Origin: Mytilus galloprovincialis
Lineage: Eukaryota; Mollusca; Bivalvia; Mytilida; Mytilidae
Assembly (NCBI RefSeq): GCF_965363235.1
Contig: NC_134846.1
Coordinates: forward strand, 93,800,571 to 93,864,570
Direction: 5' to 3'
DNA length: 64,000 nucleotides
Both the position numbers and the translations under genes were made by a program. Positions 1-10,453 of this stretch are shown here, piece by piece (the stretch's first letter is position 1; every line of letters begins with the position of its first letter). A model generated the notes under the pieces. That model had not been told where the DNA came from, searched no databases, and worked only from the letters and a program-made list of their open reading frames with translations.

Positions 1-464
1 TTGTCTCCCTTTAATGTTGGATATCAAAAGTACTCATCTCTCTTTTGAACTCTTATTGATTCTATGTTTAAATGATTTGATTGTAATATGGTACATTGCA
101 TGTTGCATCTCTAATGTGTCAAAATATTGTTATTATAATTTTTTATTTATGTAGGATGGAATGTTTATAAGTCTTTTATTTTTTACCAGTGTGACTTTTT
201 ATCAGTTTGATTTTTTTTCTAGTCTGACAAAAGTTTTGAAGGCGTGACATAGCCATCGTCGATTCCATTATAGTGGTCAACATTCAGTTCAGCCTTTGTT
301 CAAAAGTCTTTTTAAACAGCTTCAACTTTATCAAACCTTCATTGAATATTATAAAATTTTGAAAGAACCTTCTTCATGATCAAGAGATAATACTTGAAGT
401 GATATTTTTGAATTGAATCAAAATTTCTAATTTTTTGTATTTTACAAACAGACTGCTGTTTTTT
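1..464. other. AT-rich stretch, no gene seen
   Basis: No convincing ORF, splice-bounded exon or recognised repeat was found. Homopolymer T runs are frequent. Confidence 0.5.
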
Positions 465-689
465 TTAAGTTAATATTTAGACACAGTGTGTGGTTCATTT
501 TATTTTAGACATAAATAACTTTTCAAACCATCATGGAATTATTTGAAATCTTATTTTGCAGTTAAAAATTTTCAGTGGATGTAACACTATTACATGGACA
601 GTTGTAGTTACAGGCAAGGAAAAAAGTTTTTTTCCAAGATTGATGACTTTTTACTTAAGGTGCTTAATCTATAAGTCAGGGATCAAATC
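465..689 (+). repeat. 225-bp direct duplication, copy 1
   Basis: This block, from TTAAGTTAATATTTAG to GGGATCAAATC, recurs almost unchanged at 2654-2879. By eye I count about four differences (one a single-base indel). The high identity implies a recent duplication. Neither copy contains a credible coding region. Copy 1 runs on into unrelated AT-rich sequence, whereas copy 2 stops where a 91-bp LINE-flanking repeat begins. Confidence 0.85.
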
Positions 690-1232
690 TTTAATATTTA
701 AAGATGTAACAGTGCAATTTCAAGGTAAATTGCGTTATATGAGCTAGTAATTACAGTATTGGTATTGTTATATAATGCTTCTATTAGGTAAGGCATTAAT
801 CTGTGTATATGGCATTTAATGCACAAAAATCCTCAAATATTCTGTTCAAATTAATTTTGTGTACTGGTATATAACACTTCTTCAATTTATAGAGATACTT
901 ATGGACACATTTAGTTACTAGTGTTATACAATATTTGTTATTAAACTGAGCAACTGCAGGGTTCCACAATACAAATAGATTAAAAAAAAAGATATAACAC
1001 AGGAGATCATGTAAGAACATACAAAAATGTGTTATTGAAATTTAAATATTTGTATGAACCCTGTTTGATATAAATAGTTGTTCTTGTATTTATTCCTTAT
1101 CATTATTATTATTTGAAATGATTTTTATTGATAAATCAAGTTGTCTTTCATTATTGATAGTTATTGTATATTGCTTCAAAAGCATTTGATTTTGTATTAA
1201 AGTTTTCATTAAAATAAATTGTTAGTATTTTG
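690..1232. other. AT-rich spacer, no gene seen
   Basis: AT-rich sequence with an AATAAA at about 1212. Short ORFs on both strands show no recognisable protein features. Confidence 0.45.
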
Positions 1233-2055
1233 ACCCAGACTTCCTTGTCTATGATCCAAATTAACATCAGTATGCTCCAGGATTCCTTAACTAGGACCCA
1301 CATTTACTTGCTATGATCAGAGCTTTCTAGACTATGATCCAAATTACCACATTAAGGTCCAGGCTTCCTTGACTATGATCCAAATTACCTCAGTATGATT
1401 CAGGCTTTCTTGACTATGATCCAAATTTACTACAGTATGGTCCAGGCTTCCTAGAATATGCTCCAAATTACCTCAGTATGATTCAGACTTTCTTGACTGT
1501 GATCCAAATTTACCACAGTAACATCCAGGCTTCCTTGACTTTGATCCAAATTAACCTCAGTATGACTCAGGCTTCCTTGACTATGATCCAAATTCACCTC
1601 AGTATGACCCAGGCTTCCTTGACTATGATCCCAATTTACCTCAGTATGATTCAAGCTTTCTTGACTGTGATCCAAATTAACCACAGTATGATCCAGGCTT
1701 CCTTTACTATGATCTAAATTTACCACAGTATGATCCAGGCTTTCTTGACTATGATCCAAATTTACCACGGTATGGTCCAGGCTTCCTTGACTGATCCAAA
1801 TTTACCACTGTGTGGTCCAGGCTTCCTTAGCTATGATCCAAATTAACCTCAGTATAATCCATGCTTCCTTGACTATGATCAAAAATTACCACGGTATTAT
1901 CCAGACTGCCTAGACTATGATCCAAATTTACTACAGTATGATCCAGGCTTCTTAGACAATTATCCAAATCTACTACAGTTTGACTCAGGCTTTCCTGACT
2001 ATGATCGAAATTTACCTCAGTATGCTACAGGATCACTCGAATGTGATCGCAATTT
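1233..2055. repeat. 42-bp minisatellite array
   Basis: About twenty degenerate copies of a 42-bp unit stand in tandem. Each unit is two 21-bp halves that both begin TATGATCCA (or a variant): one half continues GGCTTCCTTGAC, the other AATTTACCACAG. Because 42 is a multiple of three, the array stays open on both strands over long stretches. That gives 14-residue repeats such as NLDHSQGSLDHT on the minus strand. Nothing else suggests that it is translated. Confidence 0.9.
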
Positions 2056-2653
2056 ATATCGGTATTAGTTTAGTATGACGACCATTTTCAGGTGCCGGTT
2101 TTTCACGGTGTGTTTCGTCTGTTGTCTGCCCATTGGTCGAGTTGTTGTCTATTTGGCATTGGCACATTCCCTATTTCAATTGGCATTCTCAATCTTATTA
2201 TCCAATGAACCGTGAAAATGAGGTCAAGTTCAGTTGAAATTTACCAGTTGAACATGTACTAACACCTTTAATACAATCATTCCCTACACCAAATGTAGAA
2301 GCCCTATTACTAATTGTATCTGAAAATTGAAAAGACCACATGCACTAAACATTGCCCACTGGAACATTAAAATGGGGTCAAGGTTAACCCTGTCAGTCGG
2401 ACACCTAATAATCGTTCCATACACCAAATATAGTGGACCTAGTATTATAGTTATAGATTCTGAGAAATTAACTTAACTACGTAAACCTAAACTTGATCAC
2501 TTATCCATGAAATCACCGTGCAGAATGCCACATGCGTGGTGTCGACTATGTTTGACACGAGGTGGCAATTTCGAAGCGAAGAAAAACTATCAAAGTAAGT
2601 TCAAGTATCAAAATTTCTTTTTTTATAATTCTAAGTACCATAAAACGTCACGT
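2056..2653. repeat. fragments of dispersed mussel repeats
   Basis: 2085-2190 resembles the 'GGTCGAGTTGTTGTC...CACATTCCC' tail that also occurs near 45,840-45,925 and 55,975-56,040. 2195-2525 matches about two units of the tandem core found in the elements at 17,872-18,759 and 41,181-42,275 (recurring words: CCATGAAAATGAGGTCAAG, CACCAAATATAG). Both pieces lack the element ends. Confidence 0.6.
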
Positions 2654-2879
2654 TTAAGTTAATATTTAGACACAGTGTGTGGTTCATTTTATTTTAGACA
2701 TAAATAACTTTTCAAACCATCATGGAATTATTTGAAATCTTATTTTGCAGTCAAAAATTTTCAGTGGATGTAACACTATTACATGGACAGCTGTAGTTAC
2801 AGGCAAGGAAAAAAGGTTTTTTTCCAAGATTGATGACTTTTTACTTAAGGTGCTTAATCTGTAAGTCAGGGATCAAATC
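2654..2879 (+). repeat. 225-bp direct duplication, copy 2
   Basis: Near-identical to 465-689. Its right edge coincides with the first base of the 91-bp repeat that borders the LINE, so the LINE or that repeat appears to have truncated or captured this copy. Confidence 0.85.
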
Positions 2880-2969
2880 GATGAGAACACTTGGATTGAA
2901 AGTTTGCAAACGTTCTGACCAATGAAATTCATTTTACTATGTAACGCGAACCTCAACGAAAGCACCTAG
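2879..2969. repeat. 91-bp direct repeat, left flank of LINE
   Basis: Begins CGATGAGAACAC and ends AACGAAAGCACCTAG. A same-length, same-orientation copy lies at 10,766-10,856 with about eight substitutions and no indel. The LINE 3' tail starts directly after it. The pair may be an old, long target-site duplication, or two pre-existing tandem copies split by the insertion. Confidence 0.8.
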
Positions 2970-3556
2970 TTCAGTTCAGTTTCTTGTATATTCCTCCATT
3001 AATTGTGGAGCACTACCCAAAGGGTATAGTTTTAGCAACTATGTACACCTTAAAACATAAGGAAACAAATAATTATATACAGATGACTGAATTTGGTTAT
3101 AATAATCACTAAATGATAAATATCATAATTAATTCAATGGATTGTCATCATAAAGTTTTAAAAGATATATAATAATTCATATGTGCTGGGTTGTAAGAAA
3201 ATTTTAAGAGACAACTGCATATATTTACAAATAAGAATTAAAATGGTCTCAAATTAAAATTACTTATAATTATTAGTTAAGAGTGCTATAAATACATCAG
3301 GAACTATAATGAAAATTATATTTTATAAGACTTAAAAATGGTAGGGGTTTGGAAAAATTTGAACTAATATATATACATAAATTTTCTTCACAGTTTATTT
3401 TACTATATGGGGATCTTGTCATTATTCTTTAAATTATAACTGATATCTCACAATTTTAAAAAGAGAAGATTTATTTTAAATACATGTACTTATAAGTCAT
3501 AAAATAGTAAGATGATATACTATTAGTAATGAACTGTTTTATTTTAAAAAGTTTGC

Positions 3557-6500
3557 TTATACTGTACTTGTGATCAAGTTTTTTATCCTTTTTGTGCGCA
3601 GCAAGTGCATCTCATAACACATATTTCTAGCCAGAGTTTCAATGCTTTCATACACAGTTGAGTAACAGTTTATGTCTTTGCTAGTACAGTCCATTATGAG
3701 CTGCAGTAAATTCCCTTGTTGTATGATCTTCTTGTATGTTGAGGTATCAATTTCATCCATTGTCAGTTCAATTTTTGAGCAGCATTTAGATCTTATTTGT
3801 TCTAATTCTTTGCAGTGTAGAATAAAATGTTCTAGATCTTCATTTCCCTGTTCACAGATTGTACACATCGGGTTAACTTTCGGATCGAACTTAGCTCTTT
3901 TGGCTTGGAATATGTACGTTTGAGTACTTATTCTTGCTTTTATTTCTCCTGCCTTTACATCTTTACTATTGTTTTTTACACTTTTCCATATATTGTGAGC
4001 TTCATTTAATGGATTGTTCTGTATCTATGTATTTAAGTGATTTTTTTCCATTTTTTCATTATGACATTCATTTTTCCAGTATTCCTTGATCTTTATTCCT
4101 ACTAGTCTTTTCCATTCGATTTTATTCAGTGGATTTTCTATGTAGTAGCTGCTAGATTTCAAATTGTATTTTGATAGAGTTTTTTCTACTCTGTTGATAA
4201 AGTCTTTTCCTCTTAGGTCTGAAAATTCTATTTTTCGGCGCAGAATTTCACATTCTATGGTTCCTGAATTTCGAACAATATTCATGAAGAAGGTAAGTAC
4301 ATTTTTGTCTAATGTGATGGCAATAGGTTCTGCTCCTACCAGGGTATAGACAGCCATATTTGCTGTATTATTTGGAAGCCCTTGAATTTGTCGGAGGATT
4401 TTTCTCTCTGCCAGTTCTAGCATATCCTTTTCTTTTGCAAGTAGGTTCATCACCTCAAGTCCGTATATGCTTCTTGGTACTGCATATGTTCTCCATAGCT
4501 TGTATGCGACCATTGGTAAGAATCCCCTTCTGACATGTAACCCAGCTCCAAGAAGGCTGTATATTGTTGCCCTACCGGTTCTTATTCTTTCTGAGATATT
4601 TGCACGGTTTTGCTCGTTTCTTTTGATACCTAGATGTTTGGTTTCATTGGTTATATTGATGTCATTGTCTTCAAATTGCAATGTTGATATGTTTGAGCCT
4701 TTTGCATTGTATAGAACAGCTTCAGATTTAGTTGGATTGATTTTGACTAGATCTCTGCTTGTATGGTGTTGCACTATGTCTAATATTCCTTGCGCATCTG
4801 CAGTACTATTTGCCAGAACAGCAATGTCATCGGAACATGTTGGCGCAGGGACTTGTATATCACTAATACATGCTCCAAGTCCACTTTTTAATATGCTATC
4901 TAGTATGACGTTGTTGTAGCATTTATATAGCGTTGTAGATAGTTTTGCACCTTGTTGAATTCCTTGTAGCACCATTACATCTTCTGTACATTGCCCTTCC
5001 CATTTAACCTTAATGCTCATTCCTTTATACAAGTTTCTCAGTAATATCCAGAGTTTTCCTTTTATTCCATAATGGTACAGTTTGTTGAATAGTATTTCAT
5101 GGTTTAGCTTGTCAAATGCCTTTTCTGCATCAAGAGTTATTAAGATCAGCAGTATCTTTAATTTCTTACTTTCTTCGATTGCTTCTGATGTGAGGAATGC
5201 TGCACATAGTGATGATACTCCTTCTGTAAAGCCTCTTTGCAGGGAGTTTTGTATGTTTTGCAAAGGTTTTAGTTACAGTTATTCCTCTGTAGCTAGATGG
5301 TAATGTTTTGTCTTTTTCTTTCTTTAGGATTGGTGTTAGAATCCCTGTCTTTAGGAAGATTGGTACATCCAAATATGTTAAGATTAAATTTAGCAGATGT
5401 ACTATAAAGGGAGTTAACTCTTCCATCCCATGTTTGTAGTGTTCTGCCGAAATTCCATCTTCATCGGGTGCTTTTCCTGCTTTAAGTTTTTCTATAGCTT
5501 TATTTACTTCCTTTACATTAACAAGTTCTATGCCTTGACCTTTTTCCCTTTCTATGGATTATATTATATTGTTTTGTATTTCTACTAGCTCTAATTTGTC
5601 AGTGTCAAAATTTTCCTCTATTGTTGGTGTAGCTAGTTGTTGGAAATGTTCTTGCCAGATGTTCATTATGCTTGGTCCATCTTCTGCAGTCTTTTCATTT
5701 AGTTTCAGTATCTTGGTATTAGTAAGTGGTGTTTTTCTTTGCATGTTGATAAGCTTGTAAAAAAGTTTTGTATCTGCACTTGAAGCTTTCATAATTTTTC
5801 CCGCTGTTGATTCTCTCTGCGAGGCATAGGCTTGTCTTTGTGCTTTTCGAAGTATTCTCTTTGCAGCTGTCATTTTGATTTTGAGCTCATTACTTCTTTC
5901 TTGAGGTGCTCCATGTTGCCTCCATACTTTATATGCATTTTTTGATTGCTTTGATGCCTTATCTATTTGTTCGTTCCATATCGCCTTTCCCTTTGATTTG
6001 ATTTTGATTTTCCTTCTATACTTTGGGATTGCTGCTTCTCCGGCTTTATGTAGCAATTTTTCTAGATTTCTTATATCTTGCTCAATGATTCCTTTTGATT
6101 TTTGCATGAGTTTTGGTAGATCTTTATTGATGACTTCCTTATAAATTTGATGGTCGCAGTCAGTCCATTTAGGTTTTGCTATGATAGTTGTTGCTTTTTC
6201 CCTGACTTTTTTCAGTTGACTATTCAGTGTCAAGATAACAGGTACATGGTCCGAGGTATTCTCTGGGTCAGTACCAAGGACATCAATTTGTCTGATTTTG
6301 TTAATGATTTCTGAGTTACTTTTGAAGAGGAAGTAATCAATTTGTCCTTTCGACATACCATTCTGGTGATAAAATGTCTCTTTTACTGGGCATTTCTCAG
6401 TATTTCCTATACATTTTTCCTTGCAGAATGTCTTTAGGATTTTATCATGAGGTGTCGAGCTTCTATCAAGTGACCCGTTCATGTCTCCACATACTATAAT

Positions 6501-6998
6501 TTCGTGTGTGTCTTTGTATTTCTCTATCATTTCATCAATTTGAGCCAATGTGTCTTTGTATTCGATGTCTGCATTTTTGCTATCTGATGGCATATATACA
6601 TTTATAAGACATATTGGTTTGTCTCCTTGTTGAATATGTATGGCTTGTATTCTATTTCCACCGTCTATCAGTTCCTTTATATTTTCATTAATTTCTTTTT
6701 TCCAGATTATGGCTACTCCACCATATCCCCTTTTCATTGATACGTTGAAATCTGGGTCGTCATTATCATCAACACTTTTAGCTATGTATCCGCTATTTTC
6801 AGTAATTTCAGCTATGATTTTCTTTTCCGCATTAAAAAGCCAGTGTTCTTGAATGCATAACACATGTACATCCCTTAACAAGTTTTTGATATAGAGGGCG
6901 TTTGATTTCACATTTTGTACATTGAGTGTACCTATAATGATATCCTCCCTTTTATCTTGTTTGATCGGCCGCTGCCTAAAAAATGATTTGGTTTCTTT
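3557..6998 (-). pseudogene. LINE ORF2: AP endonuclease + reverse transcriptase, broken
   Basis: The endonuclease frame opens after a TAG at 6999-7001 and has no early ATG. It reads IIIGTLNVQNVKSN, then QEHW, GGVAIIW, NVYMPS, CGDMNGSLD and SDHVPVIL, so all APE-type catalytic blocks are present. An in-frame TAA at 5559-5561 precedes the region leading to the RT, where YRGI is visible. Near 5263 the frame changes and part of the finger region is missing, judged from an abrupt jump to NSLQRGFTEG. RT motifs follow: A (LDAEKAFDKL), B (GIQQGAKLS), C (CSDDIAVLAN, the usual Ala replaced by Ser). After a TAG at 4025-4027 the same frame continues to a CCHC finger (CTICEQGNEDLEHFILHC). In a working copy these domains nick the target DNA and prime reverse transcription there. 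Confidence 0.88.
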
Positions 6999-7234
6999 CT
7001 ATTCCCATCTTCTTTTGCTTCTAGATTGTCAGCCTGAACTAGTCCCTTTAGATGCTTAGGACCACCAACATTGGCCCCCCTTTGAGAGGGGAACTTCTGA
7101 TGGCAGACCGCTTCCAGCGGGGCGTCCCCACTAGAAGCCGTTGTTATAAGACCAGTTCTGGGCGTGACATCTACTTGATGGCTTACTTCTGTATGTGCTT
7201 TGACTTCATCATTTTTTTGCGGCAGCTGAATTTG
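6932..7234 (-). CDS. open 100-codon linker frame between LINE ORF1 and ORF2
   Basis: Between the ORF1 stop (7209-7211) and the endonuclease, the ORF1/EN frame contains stops, but a third frame is open for 100 codons from 7234 to a TAG at 6932-6934. It has no ATG. It overlaps the ORF1 end by 26 bases and the EN frame by about 65 bases. Its peptide includes KNDEVKAHTEVSHQ, SSGDAPLEAV and GGPKHLKGLVQ. Entry from ORF1 would need a +1 shift (or loss of one A) at an A7 run. Exit to EN would need a -1 shift, and a U UUU UUA heptamer lies in the overlap. By chance, 100 stop-free codons are unlikely but not excluded. It may instead be a broken piece of one continuous ancestral frame. Confidence 0.6.
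   Translation of the reverse strand, partial: QIQLPQKNDEVKAHTEVSHQVDVTPRTGLITTASSGDAPLEAVCHQKFPSQRGANVGGPKHLKGLVQADNLEAKEDGNRKKPNHFLGSGRSNKIKGRISL
6977..6983 (-). other. U UUU UUA slippery heptamer
   Basis: On the minus strand the linker frame reads CAU UUU UUA GGC. This matches the X XXY YYZ class of -1 frameshift sites. Slipping one base back gives AGG CAG CGG, which is the endonuclease frame. I see only a weak GC-rich hairpin downstream (GGCAGCGGCC), so a stimulatory structure is not evident. Confidence 0.45.
7115..7132 (-). promoter_or_regulatory. 18-nt hairpin repeat, copy near ORF2
   Basis: On the minus strand AGTGGGGACGCCCCGCTG can fold into a 7-bp stem (one G-T pair) with an ACG loop. 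The identical 18 nt occur at 9526-9543, ahead of ORF1. It lies about 80 nt after the ORF1 stop and about 130 nt before the slippery site. A role in the RNA (translation control or protein binding) is inference. Confidence 0.6.
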
Positions 7235-9461
7235 TCAGATTGATGGTCAGTCTAGCTTCTTCTGTTGGTTCTTTGTCTATTTGGTTAATATTATCAGCCT
7301 GATTTGTTAGCTGTTGCAATTGTTTTTGTCTTTCAAATTCTTCTGCATGACTTTGTTTAGCTATAACTGGCATGCTTGTTCTTTGGTCATAAAATCTTTT
7401 ATTGATGTTTCTTTGACTTTGTTCCTTTCTGCTTGTCTGTTGTTGACTATATCCTTGGTGGTGATTTATATTTTGTGGTATAGGTTGTGCAGTCATCCTA
7501 TATTGTTGTCTGTATAAATGTGCATTTTGTATCATGTTAGTGTTGATACTGCCAGTTGGTACATGTATACTTCTATAGCCAGGGTAATGGTGGCTACTTT
7601 GACTATTTACAGGTATAGCCTGTATTCTGCTATTGTGGTACATTGGCGCTTGAATATGGCCAGGATTTATTCTGCTCTGCTCTGTTGGTATTTGGCTATA
7701 GTGTGGAGTTGCCATAGGTGTCATGAATGGTGGATTGGCTTGGTTAGGAATCCTGGATTGCTGGTTTATAAGCTGTACACCAGTATGCTGATCACTCATT
7801 TGGTGTTGGTTTGAGTTCCTAGTATTGTCCATATTCTGATTATAAGGATAATATTCATGACTTCCTGGTCTTTGCCACATTCTTACTTCTTTCTGTAATT
7901 CCATTATTTGCAGTTTGTGTCTTAATTCATTCATCTCCATTTGATGTTTTATTCTTAGGTCTCTATTTTCCATTTCTAGTCGGAAGTTGTTCAGCATCAT
8001 ATCGACTTTGTTTATAGTCTGTTCCTGCGAATTGTTGCTACAGCCACAATTTGGCTGGTAGGTTTTTAAGTTACTTTTGTCAATAGTGCTTTCTTCTGAT
8101 TGCATCCTAAGTAGATTGATTGTATTTCTATAGTCTCTATTGGTATCTTCCATTATGACTAGTCTTGCTCTGCATTGTGCTAATTGATCTTCAAGCTGTT
8201 GAGTAGTTTCATTTATATTTTTGCACTTATATTGCCTTTTCGGTTTTGCCTTGATGTTTTTTGGCTCATCTACATTTTCTATTTGTACATTCCTGCTGTT
8301 CTGTACCATTTGGTTATGCTGTTTGTATGAAGCCGTTTTGTTCATTTCTAGCATGTCTAGTACTTCTGTGTTAGAATTTCCTGTTTCTTCTTCCGTGATC
8401 TGTGTTCTAGTTGGACTGTCTTTAGATGTATTGTCTGGCATATTTTTAACTATATGGCCTATTTCGCTATAATCCTCTGTCGAGTCTTGTTCTTCTAGAA
8501 GTACTTTTGGTATTGTTTCTTCTGTATCTATAATTGAGTTATTGCTTCTCATTGATATATTTACCACGTCCATGTCCATAATAGAGCAACTCCTACATGA
8601 ATATTGTTCTTCTTCAGTTTGGCTTATCCTTACAGGATCAATGTTTTCACATGTATAATGAAACAGTTGACTGCATGCAATACAATCTATGGATGTTTCT
8701 GGTTGTGCTGTCTGATTACATATGGCGCAGTAGTTATGTATATTAGACATGTTGACTGCACTTGTGTCCTGACTGGGTGTTGGTTCATCTTCTGACCATT
8801 CAATGGCTATATTCCAGTTACTTAATAATTCTTTGTCTGTATTTTGTATACATTCTGCCCCTTTGAATACAAGTATTCTATTTATGTGGTTGGTTTTAGG
8901 TTGATTATTTGTTGCAAGTGATTCATCCTGTTTTCCACTTATTTCTATATCAGCTTCATTTCTCTTGATTATGTTTATCTGTTCCTCTATCTGTTTGTTG
9001 TAAATCTTATAGTTTCCTCTTGATTTCATTCTTTCTTTTATATCTTCAATGTGTGTCAGGAAGAGTTCCATACCTTGGCCATTAACCTCTACCTTTGATG
9101 TAGTATGGAATAGATTGATACGATAGAGTTGTCTGTTATTACTTCTATTTCTGACCGAATGTGAAGTTCTGATGCATAGCTCTTGATTATCATGCTGGTG
9201 TTTGGGCAAGAGCTTGTAAGTAGAGTGTTGTTCAAAGTATATGTCTATTTCCCCTTTTAAAACTTCATAAGCAGCTGCTGATAGCTCTAGGATGTAGTTT
9301 TGATGTTTCTGCTCAATTTTTATGTCCATTGCTCTATTACATGCTTCTAGTTTTTTGTCCAAGGCCCTGGTTTTATTGATACTAAAGTTTTCATATTTAG
9401 CTGGTGTATAGGGCTGAGGTTTGCTCTTGGTTCTTGCTGATGTTCTAGTCTGGATACTCAT
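7209..9461 (-). CDS. LINE ORF1, PHD-finger and coiled-coil protein (750 aa, intact)
   Basis: Starts at a true ATG (9461-9459) and ends TGA at 7211-7209. Residues 245-292 form a PHD zinc finger with spacing C-x2-C-x11-C-x2-C-x4-H-x2-C-x17-C-x2-C. Coiled-coil-like, Leu/Met/Glu-rich segments lie at roughly 420-460 and 495-535. The last 200 residues are Gln/Asn/His-rich and low in complexity. CR1-group ORF1 proteins are thought to bind the element RNA and assemble the particle; PHD fingers commonly bind histone tails. The stop follows an A7 run (GCA AAA AAA TGA), and losing one A would fuse ORF1 to the open linker frame. It is the only LINE frame here without an obvious lesion. Confidence 0.85.
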   Translation of the reverse strand: MSIQTRTSARTKSKPQPYTPAKYENFSINKTRALDKKLEACNRAMDIKIEQKHQNYILELSAAAYEVLKGEIDIYFEQHSTYKLLPKHQHDNQELCIRTSHSVRNRSNNRQLYRINLFHTTSKVEVNGQGMELFLTHIEDIKERMKSRGNYKIYNKQIEEQINIIKRNEADIEISGKQDESLATNNQPKTNHINRILVFKGAECIQNTDKELLSNWNIAIEWSEDEPTPSQDTSAVNMSNIHNYCAICNQTAQPETSIDCIACSQLFHYTCENIDPVRISQTEEEQYSCRSCSIMDMDVVNISMRSNNSIIDTEETIPKVLLEEQDSTEDYSEIGHIVKNMPDNTSKDSPTRTQITEEETGNSNTEVLDMLEMNKTASYKQHNQMVQNSRNVQIENVDEPKNIKAKPKRQYKCKNINETTQQLEDQLAQCRARLVIMEDTNRDYRNTINLLRMQSEESTIDKSNLKTYQPNCGCSNNSQEQTINKVDMMLNNFRLEMENRDLRIKHQMEMNELRHKLQIMELQKEVRMWQRPGSHEYYPYNQNMDNTRNSNQHQMSDQHTGVQLINQQSRIPNQANPPFMTPMATPHYSQIPTEQSRINPGHIQAPMYHNSRIQAIPVNSQSSHHYPGYRSIHVPTGSINTNMIQNAHLYRQQYRMTAQPIPQNINHHQGYSQQQTSRKEQSQRNINKRFYDQRTSMPVIAKQSHAEEFERQKQLQQLTNQADNINQIDKEPTEEARLTINLTNSAAAKK

Positions 9462-9525
9462 TTTTTCACTTTAGATATTGTTGTTTTCTTTTAGCAAGGA
9501 AGTTCTATGTAGGCTAATGTGCAAT

Positions 9526-9543
9526 CAGCGGGGCGTCCCCACT
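9526..9543 (-). promoter_or_regulatory. 18-nt hairpin repeat, copy ahead of ORF1
   Basis: Identical 18 nt to 7115-7132, with the same 7-bp stem and ACG loop. It sits 65 nt upstream of the ORF1 ATG, in the gap after the SGNH ORF. Confidence 0.6.
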
Positions 9544-9758
9544 GAAAGCTAGCTTTGATTAGAATTTTCCAGTTAACTTTTATATCTTCCGATATCAGGG
9601 TTTAATGAGTATGTAGATATATATCTCTATATTTGCAGGTTATACAATATAGACTAATGTTATATAAAAGCTGCTAATATTTCTATATATGAATGTTATT
9701 GTATATGGAATGGATAAATATGGTTGGTATAAAGTTTATATATATATAGTATGCTATT

Positions 9759-10453
9759 CTACTCTATAGATCTATAACATTGATGGAGAATTTTGGTTGC
9801 TATTCTTCTCATCCAGAGCTTTGCTAGTAATAAATTTGGATGTACGCCGTCAGTTCTGTATAGATTAAAGTTGTAGTATTCGTCAGTACCGCCTTTGATT
9901 GATTTATTTCTTGGATGAAGGTATTTAAAAGGTATAACTGGTTTTGAAGTGTTTGGTCGTCTTCACTGAAAATGTCCGGGTTTTTGTGGCCTTGAGATCT
10001 GTTCCAACGCTGAATAGAGTATGGCGGTATTTCTAAGAAGATGATTTTTGATTTTGGTTTTATTTTAGTGATGAGTTCCTTAAGTTCGATAAATTTTCTT
10101 CTTAGATATCTGACGTTTGAGTCGTTTTGGTTCACAAGAGAGATGTATCTGGTAGTTCTGTTAAATTCAGTTAAATTACAAGTTCCTAGCCAAATATAAA
10201 ATGTGATGTTTTTGTGTTGATGACAGATTGATGGTAATTCTTTTTCGGCCCAATCAATAGCTTGCTGTACTTTTTGTCCTTTTTTGGTGATGAATTTTAT
10301 GTTTAGGAAATCTTCAGTTGTTATAGCTCTCTTTATGTAGTTTCCTTTACTATCAGATATAATAATGGGTTGGCTTTGGGCTGTTTTATCCTGAATATCT
10401 CTCTTATTTACTCTGAAGTATCTGCTTGACTTTATAATTTTATTCTCAGACAT
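9759..10453 (-). pseudogene. LINE 5' ORF, SGNH-hydrolase-like, with a -1 frameshift
   Basis: The ATG at 10,453 opens a frame with SGNH block I (IIISDSKGN, nucleophile Ser), a degenerate block III (WLGTCNL) and IIFLEIPPYS. Near 9890-9897 one base appears to be lost. The ATG frame then runs into unrelated residues and stops at 9824. Reading on in the -1 frame gives GTDEYYNFNLYRTDGVHPN and a natural stop at 9759-9761. DGVHP is SGNH block V, with the catalytic Asp and His, so the intact ancestor had a complete domain of about 230 residues. Esterase modules in CR1-type elements are known, but their substrate in the retrotransposition cycle is not established. Confidence 0.8.

Noticed and set aside
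1451..1768. Repeat-protein ORFs on both strands
   Set aside because: They arise from a 42-bp minisatellite whose unit is a multiple of three; there is no start context, splice signal or non-repeat sequence.
4025..5263. Minus ORF apparently starting with Met at 5263
   Set aside because: The first codon is TTG, not ATG. It is the RT frame after a frame change, not a separate gene.
7052..7243. 63-codon plus ORF opposite the LINE linker
   Set aside because: It is antisense to the open linker frame and shows no protein features of its own.
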